This document shows, piece after piece, positions 8,692-14,095 of a DNA stretch of 21,531 nucleotides. The notes under the pieces were generated by a model. It worked only from the letters and a program-made list of their open reading frames with translations. It made no database searches and was not told the DNA's origin. Numbering within the stretch: the stretch's first letter is position 1; the number at the start of each line of letters is the position of its first letter. The position numbers and the translations under genes were made by a program. The DNA comes from a virus: positions 1 to 21,531 of the IMG/VR virus record IMGVR_UViG_3300042374_000342; one strand, 5' to 3'.

Positions 8692-9293
8692 TAAAATTTG
8701 TGGTCTTCTTTTTCACATATCATTTCTAACTCATCCCAATGAAATTTAGGTTTTTGATTTAGAAATACAAAACATTTCCATTTTTTACTTTTTTCAAAAT
8801 AAATGTGTTTTTGTAAGTGCGATGGAATTGCTGCTCCAGTTGGTACTCTTTTTACAGGCGTATCAAAGAATGTTTTTATTAGTACAGTTATATTTTCAGT
8901 ATCATCCCATTTACGAATTTGTTCTTCTAACAATCTCCATTCACCTCTATTAAGGTATTGGTCTTGCATTATACAATTTAAGTAAGAAAATGTTTGTTTT
9001 AGATTCTCCATATTATCAGAAAATGTTGCAGCTGGTGCACCATGTCCTTTATCGTATATGTTTTTAGCGTAATCATCCGCATCTGATGTTTTAATATTTG
9101 GTTCTTTATAAAAATCCATAGCCCCTCTATTTACATTTGTAGGACGGTTTGTTGAACGATACTTAATTACTAAGGGTTGTTCTAATGATTGTGAGTATAA
9201 AACCTCAAACACATCGTTTTTAATTCTTACATTCTGTCCAAAAGAAACCAAAGAAAGGATTATAAAACTAAAAAGGATACCAATTTTCTTCAT
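8691..9293 (-). CDS. Secreted DNA/RNA non-specific endonuclease (Serratia nuclease/NUC family)
   Basis: This is a sugar-non-specific nuclease that would cut DNA and RNA using a bound Mg ion. An N-terminal signal peptide is clear: KK, a hydrophobic core (4-16), then SFG-Gln20, the style seen in Bacteroidota exported proteins. The active-site motif reads YDKGHGAPAATF with the general-base His84, and LNRGEWRLLE supplies Asn115 and Glu123. Their spacing closely matches His89, Asn119 and Glu127 of Serratia nuclease. The usual DRGH is DKGH here. At 200 residues it is compact for the family. A late-type promoter element lies 25 nt before the ATG, and the stop overlaps the start of the giant gene. 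Export out of the cytoplasm suggests scavenging, clearing of DNA at lysis or attack on extracellular DNA rather than host chromosome breakdown, which is inference. Confidence 0.88.
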   Translation of the reverse strand: MKKIGILFSFIILSLVSFGQNVRIKNDVFEVLYSQSLEQPLVIKYRSTNRPTNVNRGAMDFYKEPNIKTSDADDYAKNIYDKGHGAPAATFSDNMENLKQTFSYLNCIMQDQYLNRGEWRLLEEQIRKWDDTENITVLIKTFFDTPVKRVPTGAAIPSHLQKHIYFEKSKKWKCFVFLNQKPKFHWDELEMICEKEDHKF

Positions 9294-9317
9294 ATTATAG
9301 CATATTTTTGTATATAC

Positions 9318-9325
9318 TATAAATA
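9318..9325 (-). promoter_or_regulatory. Candidate phage late promoter element TATTTATA
   Basis: An exact TATTTATA on the minus strand, 24 nt before the ATG of the nuclease gene and 7 nt beyond the stop of the polymerase gene. It would drive the nuclease-giant protein pair separately from the polymerase. Confidence 0.65.
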
Positions 9326-9332
9326 TGGGTTC

Positions 9333-10619
9333 TTATAGTTTTCCGTAATCCAAACCCCAACTAGCCTTAACAGGAAACCCACTCCCTTCAATGATTTCCT
9401 TCAATCCCCTAATTAATTGCTTATCCACATCAGTAGGAACATCAAAAAGGAACGAGTCATATGTGTATAAACAAAAGTTAATACCACTTCCCTTTATATA
9501 ATCCAATATTTTTCTCATAACCTCAATGTTCATTTCAGTCTCAACGGCTTGTAATAAGTAGTTGAATACCTTTTGTGCATTTGGTTGTTCTATCCACTCT
9601 AACGGAATCTCTCTATGTGGTGTTTGTAGGAATCCTTTCTTTTGTACATCAATCCATAAGTTATCAATGTAATCAGCTACGGCATTAAAATATGGAATTG
9701 TACGGAAATCATCATCGATACCACCATAAAGTAATTGGAACGTAATACCTTTTGATTCATCCACACTACATCCATATTGTTCGGCTAACCACTCATGCAC
9801 ACTGGTTGTTGGGAGTTCGAAGTTCACCAACTTACCAATCAAACGGGGGTGATATGCGTTATAATCCATTTGTAGGAATATCCCATCCGATACGAAACAT
9901 TCTCTACTACCATCCGTTTTGTTTAGGGCGGCATAGTTCACACCACCATGTCTATTTGATGGTCTACCTGTCACCGTAAATGGATTGTATTCGGTGTACA
10001 CTAAGTTATCGGATGAAAGCTGTTTGGAAGCTTGAGGCCATCTATCAATAAATTTTTTCCCATCGACACGGATTCCAAATTGTTCGATATCTGAAAGGGT
10101 AGGTATAAACACTTCATTGTACCATTTAAGTGTAGGAGTATAATGTTCTTTATGGAAGTACTTACCGAATTGTGGTTGTATTGCTTCTACAATCTTCATT
10201 AGAGGAAGGGATTGTATCAAGTCATCTCTATACCCTTTGTGAGTTAGAGTTGAAAGGAGGGGATTTAAAGGGGCTTCATAATCAATTACCTTTGCTTCCT
10301 TTCTAAAATATGCCGAATCTACATCATATAAATTTACCGAAACATTAAGAGTATGTAATATCTTCTTTTTTTGAAATATCCACTTTTGTCCGTTGGTATT
10401 GAGTACCGTCTCTATTTGCTCAATAGATAGCGATAGAGCGTCTGTATGTTTATGTGGTAGAATGTACAATCCATCAGAACATCGTACAACTACGAGCGAA
10501 AGAGAAGTGTTTAACGGATGCTTACTATTATCTACCCACAATGGATACCAAATAGATGCTTCCGTTTCCAGCTTTTCTTTTAGTTGATTAACTTCTTCAA
10601 TAGACTCAATAATCTTCAT
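9333..10619 (-). CDS. Short divergent family-A DNA polymerase
   Basis: The C-terminal half carries the three palm/fingers motifs of family-A polymerases. Motif A is DYNAYHPRLIG (Asp252), motif B is KGITFQLLYGG (Lys290, Phe294, Tyr298, Gly299), and motif C is YDSFLF with Asp388 in place of the usual HDE. The segment TGRPSNRHGGVNYAAL before motif A resembles the TGRLSS...NLQNIP region. Both metal-binding Asp residues are present. The first 200 residues show no clear 3'-5' exonuclease motifs. With 428 residues and only 136 residues between motifs A and C, it is much shorter than E. coli Pol I. I place the start at the ATG at 10619 (MKIIESIEEVN), because the longer frame opens inside the tmRNA terminator, upstream of the promoter. 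It has its own host-type promoter. It may replicate, repair or be a specialised polymerase. Confidence 0.83.
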   Translation of the reverse strand: MKIIESIEEVNQLKEKLETEASIWYPLWVDNSKHPLNTSLSLVVVRCSDGLYILPHKHTDALSLSIEQIETVLNTNGQKWIFQKKKILHTLNVSVNLYDVDSAYFRKEAKVIDYEAPLNPLLSTLTHKGYRDDLIQSLPLMKIVEAIQPQFGKYFHKEHYTPTLKWYNEVFIPTLSDIEQFGIRVDGKKFIDRWPQASKQLSSDNLVYTEYNPFTVTGRPSNRHGGVNYAALNKTDGSRECFVSDGIFLQMDYNAYHPRLIGKLVNFELPTTSVHEWLAEQYGCSVDESKGITFQLLYGGIDDDFRTIPYFNAVADYIDNLWIDVQKKGFLQTPHREIPLEWIEQPNAQKVFNYLLQAVETEMNIEVMRKILDYIKGSGINFCLYTYDSFLFDVPTDVDKQLIRGLKEIIEGSGFPVKASWGLDYGKL

Positions 10620-10624
10620 AAGTA

Positions 10625-10656
10625 CAAAGATACAAAAAAAATCCCAAACTACCAAA
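10625..10656 (-). promoter_or_regulatory. Bacteroidota-type promoter of the DNA polymerase gene
   Basis: On the minus strand TTTG (10653-10656), a 20-nt spacer and TATCTTTG (10625-10632) match the Bacteroidota housekeeping consensus TTTG/TAnnTTTG. Only 5 nt separate it from the ATG at 10619, so the mRNA would be nearly leaderless. The -33 element lies in the loop of the tmRNA terminator. Confidence 0.7.
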
Positions 10657-10671
10657 TATAGTTCGGGATTT
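10634..10671 (-). terminator. Intrinsic terminator of the tmRNA
   Basis: On the minus strand a 13-bp stem (10659-10671 with 10639-10651, one G-U pair) closes a 7-nt loop and ends in a run of eight T. It starts 4 nt after the tmRNA discriminator base. Confidence 0.92.
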
Positions 10672-10674
10672 TAG

Positions 10675-11060
10675 TGGAGATGACGGGACTCGAACCCGTG
10701 TCTTACAAAGTAACCATAATACCAGCATGTCACACGTTTAGGATAAAGTTTAATCTTATTCACTTTCCAAAATAATTGGGGCCGTATGGTTAATACAGCG
10801 ATTCCACCATCCTATCAGTATTAAACAGCCGATAGGTAGAGCTGCGGTTGTTCACTTCTATTTAAATCCCACGAGTGATGCGGGAGGTGATTAGGCTGCT
10901 ACAGCGTAATCGTAAGCTCCTACAAATGCCATAGCATCTTCGAAGTTCCAAGTAGATAATTCTACGTCGGTTATTGTTTTGTACAGATTTAAAGACATCT
11001 AGCACTTCTGTCTACGTGTGATACTATGTTTCTCATTGCAATCAATTCCGTAACATCCCC
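10675..11060 (-). ncRNA. ssrA: Transfer-messenger RNA (tmRNA), one-piece
   Basis: tmRNA is charged with alanine and rescues stalled ribosomes by trans-translation, adding a degradation tag. The 5' end GGGGATG (11060-11054) pairs over 7 bp with CATCTCC (10676-10682), including the G3-U70 wobble that alanyl-tRNA synthetase reads. The T arm ACGGG-TTCGAGT-CCCGT is perfect, and the discriminator is A (10675). The 3' CCA is not encoded. A P2 helix joins 11014-11021 and 10730-10737 (8 bp, perfect). The tag frame lies in the expected place, followed by GC-rich pseudoknot-like segments. Length is about 386 nt, normal for the class. It lies between tail genes and the polymerase and has both a late-type and a host-type promoter element just upstream. 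It is not split and shows no sign of being an integration-site remnant. Confidence 0.95.
10891..10920 (-). other. tmRNA tag reading frame, predicted tag (A)GAYDYAVAA
   Basis: Ten codons from GGA (10918-10920) to TAA (10891-10893) read GAYDYAVAA, which aligns residue for residue with Bacteroidota-type tags such as GENNYALAA. The frame stays open further upstream, so the resume codon GGA is assigned by this alignment only. The end is VAA instead of the usual LAA. Confidence 0.8.
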
Positions 11061-11066
11061 ATAGTT

Positions 11067-11074
11067 TATAAATA
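11067..11074 (-). promoter_or_regulatory. Candidate phage late promoter element TATTTATA before the tmRNA
   Basis: An exact TATTTATA on the minus strand, with 6 nt between it and the GGGG 5' end of the mature tmRNA. This is the best anchor for where transcription may begin relative to the motif. It directly abuts the host-type TATATTTG. Confidence 0.65.
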
Positions 11075-11106
11075 CAAATATACGAATAATAATTTAGATT
11101 ACCAAA
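11075..11106 (-). promoter_or_regulatory. Bacteroidota-type promoter before the tmRNA
   Basis: On the minus strand TTTG (11103-11106), a 20-nt spacer and TATATTTG (11075-11082) match the host housekeeping consensus, with the same spacer length as the polymerase promoter. The start would fall about 8-11 nt before the mature tmRNA end, leaving a short leader for RNase P. Confidence 0.6.
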
Positions 11107-11462
11107 TCTTTCTTTTTTCTAAATTGAACTAAGTTTGGTAGATATGATTGTATTAATGGTATTTTATCAACACCTGTCTTTATTGATTTAAAATTACATT
11201 CTCTTATTTCTTCATCAGTTCCTTTGATTTTCCAATCCAATGATACTGTACTATAAAATGCGTTTTCTACAAATTTACTATATCCAATATAATCTACTTC
11301 AGTTATTCTGGATTGTGTATCATTTGCTTTTTGTATAAAATATCTTACAATATATCCTCTTTGATAATCCAAATCCGTTGGAGTTGGGATATATGGTGAT
11401 ATTCGCTTTTCTCTAAACTCACTTCCTATATTTGCTACTTTGTTATATCTACTTAAATCCAT
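11094..11462 (-). CDS. Hypothetical protein of the tail operon, 122 aa
   Basis: I do not recognise a family with certainty. The protein is basic and soluble, rich in beta-strand-like segments (YIVRYFIQKAND, FYSTVSLDWKIKG), with an N-terminal SRYNKVANIGSEFREKRISPYIP. It has no signal peptide or membrane segment. It is the last protein-coding gene of the tape-measure/baseplate operon, 8 nt after the hub-like gene, so a small baseplate or tail-completion role is plausible. The opening words (SRYN, YIP) faintly resemble those of the LysM/gp53-like protein two genes upstream (SRYYN, LYPNIP), but no LysM motif follows. Its terminal codons carry the -33 element of the tmRNA promoter. Confidence 0.75.
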   Translation of the reverse strand: MDLSRYNKVANIGSEFREKRISPYIPTPTDLDYQRGYIVRYFIQKANDTQSRITEVDYIGYSKFVENAFYSTVSLDWKIKGTDEEIRECNFKSIKTGVDKIPLIQSYLPNLVQFRKKKDLVI

Positions 11463-11470
11463 TTTTATTA

Positions 11471-13783
11471 TTATTTAGGTTGTAATCTAAATCCACCTTC
11501 TATTTCAGTTTTCCAAATCATATCGGTAATTGTTTGTTTTACAGATGTTACTTGAAAGAATCCAGTTTCTTCATATGCAGTTGGAATACCACCAACTCTA
11601 AATTTATCTCCTCTTTTAATACCACTTATACCATGAATACTAAAACCAAATTTAATTGGCATTAGTGCAGATACTCCTTGAGCTTCACCAACTTTATCCT
11701 TACCATTTTTTAATGATTCAAATACCAATTGGTCATTATATGCCGTAATATAAGTCATTTTTTCCAATTCTTGATTAAAATCTTCGTTTGGTAGTATATG
11801 AACTTTAGGTGCATATCCGATTCTACTTAAAAATAACTGCATAGCCTTTTCTTTAGCTTTTTTAGCAGCTTCTTCTGAGGCCTCAGCTGCAGCTTCCTGT
11901 TCTGCTGCGGTTGGCGCAGCTGTGGTTGTATTTGGAGTACCTTGTTTTTTCTCAATACTTTTTAGAACCAAATCTGGCTCATCGGTGAAAAGACCTGCTT
12001 TCTTTTTACTATTTACTGATGGCGAAGAACCATTAACTTTTTGTCCTAATCTATTTCCAATAATTTGATTCATTTTTGCACCACTAATATCCAAATCCAA
12101 TGATGCATCCATAAAAACAGAATCAGAACCAGCTACATCAAATCTATATGGAAGTCCGCTTGTTTGTGGAGACATATTCATATCAACTACACTTAATTCA
12201 GTACCACCTTTTGAATCATTTGTTTCCAAAATTTGGAAATCCCACATACCACATGCTGCCCCAGACATACCATTAAGAAGTTGATAAAGTGCATCTTTTA
12301 TAGAAAAGTTTTTTGTTTCTAAAATACCTTTTGCAAACTCCAAATTAACATAAAGGTCATCTAAGAATCCATATGAGTATGCTGGTTTGTTCAATCCTAA
12401 AAATGTACCATCATCTCCATATTGAATTTGACCAGGTGTTCTACCCGCAACCATACCTTTAACAATATTTTGGTCATATGGGAATCTCACTTTTGCTCCA
12501 CCATATTCTACAGAACAATTTAAAACTGAACTAAAATCCGTTTGTGCCGAATTTTCAGATGCCTGTAATAATGAAAATTTAGGTGTATTTGGATTTGGTA
12601 TAAATAATTTATTTTTATCCGTACTAAATATTTTTGGAAATGCCGCACATACTGTATTTTTTGTATTAACACTAACACTAACTATATTAGGTCCTACTTT
12701 ATATGCTTCAAATCCAATTTTACTTAAAATTCCAGATAATACACCAAATTTTATAAAACCAGAATCTCCAATTAAATCAGTACCTTCCGGTAAATCTACT
12801 TTTCCAGATGTTGTACTTCCATCGGATGCGGTATCGGTTGTTTCCGCCCCACCACCAAATTTAAATCCAAGAAAACTAGTACCTTTCATTTTACTATTCA
12901 TCTCAGCTTTTACATTTTCATCTACGTTTACGAAATTTAAAGGAGATGCGTAAAATGCATCCGTTATTAAATCCTGTACTTTTTTACTTTGTTTATTACT
13001 GGGTAATCTATTGAAACCCATCATAAATCTTTTTTTACCTAAATTTGGTTCTGCTGATATTTTAGATACATCATATGCTTTAGCTGATTCGGCTGTTTGT
13101 CCTTCTTTATCTTCGGTGTTATCGGCTGCATTAAGAAATGCTGGTAGTTCGGTGAATCCCGTACATTTTACACTTATCGTCCATTCTTGTCCACTCATTG
13201 AAACACTACCACCCGTTATAAATCCTAAATAATTATCATATTGCCCATTGGATGCTTTTCTTTTTTTATTAACGGTTTGAAATGATTGATTGGCCCCAAC
13301 AGAATCTCCACTTAATGTTGGAGTAAATTGAGATACACCACTTGGTGTATTCCATCCCCATTCTAAAAATATTGTATATCCCGGTTCTAAAAAATACTTA
13401 CACATTTTATCCAATTGTGCTCTTGTATAGCATGTTATAGAAAATGTTGCTTTTCTAGAAATATTACCAGCCCCCTCATCTACTTCAATTGAAGTTATAT
13501 TTGGTTTAGGTCTATAACCGTGAAAATCATCAGCAGTAACAAGCCCCTTACCATCCCAAGTATATCCTAATGTACCACTCATCGTATTATTTCCATATAT
13601 AGAACCAGCGCCACCAAACAATGAAAAATTGGGATTTGATATTAACTGACATCCACTTCCTACACCAGAAGCAACCCTAACCCAAGCATTTAGATTAGAC
13701 ACTTTCATGATGTTCCCTTTTCTGGAACTTAATTCGTCTTGAACGTGTTGTGCAATATTTGAAAAATTTGGAAATGATGACAT
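11471..13783 (-). CDS. Baseplate hub-like tail protein, 770 aa
   Basis: This is likely a baseplate structural protein at the tail tip. The C-terminal region (about 700-770) has the pattern of tail hub proteins of the T4 gp27/P2 gpD type: FGFSIHGISGIKRGDKFRVGG, then a Tyr/Phe segment FFQVTSVKQTITDMIWKTEIEGGFRL. The N-terminal half has beta-rich stretches such as ITSIEVDEGAGNISRKATFSITCYT and FLEPGYTIFLEWGWNTPSG, also seen in marine myovirus baseplate proteins as far as I recall. An Ala/Glu/Lys-rich helix (about 615-645) forms a flexible insertion. No enzyme motif is visible. It follows the LysM/gp53-like gene by 15 nt in the operon. Structural assignment is fairly secure, exact position in the baseplate is not. 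Confidence 0.7.
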   Translation of the reverse strand: MSSFPNFSNIAQHVQDELSSRKGNIMKVSNLNAWVRVASGVGSGCQLISNPNFSLFGGAGSIYGNNTMSGTLGYTWDGKGLVTADDFHGYRPKPNITSIEVDEGAGNISRKATFSITCYTRAQLDKMCKYFLEPGYTIFLEWGWNTPSGVSQFTPTLSGDSVGANQSFQTVNKKRKASNGQYDNYLGFITGGSVSMSGQEWTISVKCTGFTELPAFLNAADNTEDKEGQTAESAKAYDVSKISAEPNLGKKRFMMGFNRLPSNKQSKKVQDLITDAFYASPLNFVNVDENVKAEMNSKMKGTSFLGFKFGGGAETTDTASDGSTTSGKVDLPEGTDLIGDSGFIKFGVLSGILSKIGFEAYKVGPNIVSVSVNTKNTVCAAFPKIFSTDKNKLFIPNPNTPKFSLLQASENSAQTDFSSVLNCSVEYGGAKVRFPYDQNIVKGMVAGRTPGQIQYGDDGTFLGLNKPAYSYGFLDDLYVNLEFAKGILETKNFSIKDALYQLLNGMSGAACGMWDFQILETNDSKGGTELSVVDMNMSPQTSGLPYRFDVAGSDSVFMDASLDLDISGAKMNQIIGNRLGQKVNGSSPSVNSKKKAGLFTDEPDLVLKSIEKKQGTPNTTTAAPTAAEQEAAAEASEEAAKKAKEKAMQLFLSRIGYAPKVHILPNEDFNQELEKMTYITAYNDQLVFESLKNGKDKVGEAQGVSALMPIKFGFSIHGISGIKRGDKFRVGGIPTAYEETGFFQVTSVKQTITDMIWKTEIEGGFRLQPK

Positions 13784-13798
13784 AAACTTTATTTAATT

Positions 13799-14092
13799 TT
13801 AATTATTTGTAAAATCCGATACTATTTCTATATAGTTCAATGGAATTCTTAATACAGTTGCTTCTGGAAATCCTAATGGCGCATCATGTATATTATTTGC
13901 TGATGCTATAATCCACCAAAGTGTTGGGTCTTGATAATATTGAAATGCTAATGTATCCAACCTATCACCCAATTCAGTCATTACATAGACATCATCATCT
14001 CTTAATGGAATATTAGGATATAGTTTTGGTCTATATACTATCCTACCATCGTGAGTTTTTTTAGTTTCTAAATTATAATATCTACTTTGCAT
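13799..14092 (-). CDS. LysM-containing baseplate protein (T4 gp53-like / tail protein X-like)
   Basis: This small baseplate protein consists mostly of one LysM-like domain. Residues about 33-80 carry VYVMTELGDRLDTLAFQYYQDPTLWWIIASANNI followed by a VLRIPLNYIEIV strand. This is the typical GDRLDxLAxxYYxDPxLWWxIAxANN pattern of phage baseplate wedge gp53 and of tail protein X. In virions such domains bind peptidoglycan or neighbouring baseplate subunits. The 97-residue length is short compared with T4 gp53. The ATG at 14092 follows the stop of the upstream gene after 3 nt, indicating tight coupling. Confidence 0.85.
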   Translation of the reverse strand: MQSRYYNLETKKTHDGRIVYRPKLYPNIPLRDDDVYVMTELGDRLDTLAFQYYQDPTLWWIIASANNIHDAPLGFPEATVLRIPLNYIEIVSDFTNN

Positions 14093-14095
14093 TTT

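Noticed and set aside
9301-9327. Short AT-only inverted repeat (CATATTT/AAATATG) before the nuclease gene as another translational switch
   Set aside because: Only 7 bp, almost all A-T, and its upstream arm overlaps the promoter element itself; not convincing compared with the 2216-2271 case.
10620-10655. Extending the polymerase frame to an upstream start at 10655 (12 extra residues)
   Set aside because: This segment lies within the tmRNA terminator and promoter and encodes an atypical hydrophobic leader. The ATG at 10619 fits the promoter position better.
10675-10700. A stand-alone tRNA gene suggested by the T arm and acceptor sequence
   Set aside because: No anticodon arm is nearby. The partner of the acceptor stem lies about 370 nt upstream and a tag frame lies between, so it is the tRNA-like end of a tmRNA.
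10675-11060. tmRNA as an integration site (att) of a prophage or island
   Set aside because: There is no integrase gene in the window, no duplicated 3' end of the tmRNA, and the flanking genes on both sides belong to the same minus-strand phage cluster.
12599-12606. TATAAATA on the plus strand (TATTTATA on the minus strand) inside the hub-like gene, and another at 14607-14614
   Set aside because: Both are deep within coding sequence with no gene start nearby. A few chance copies are expected in DNA this AT-rich, so they were not counted as promoters.
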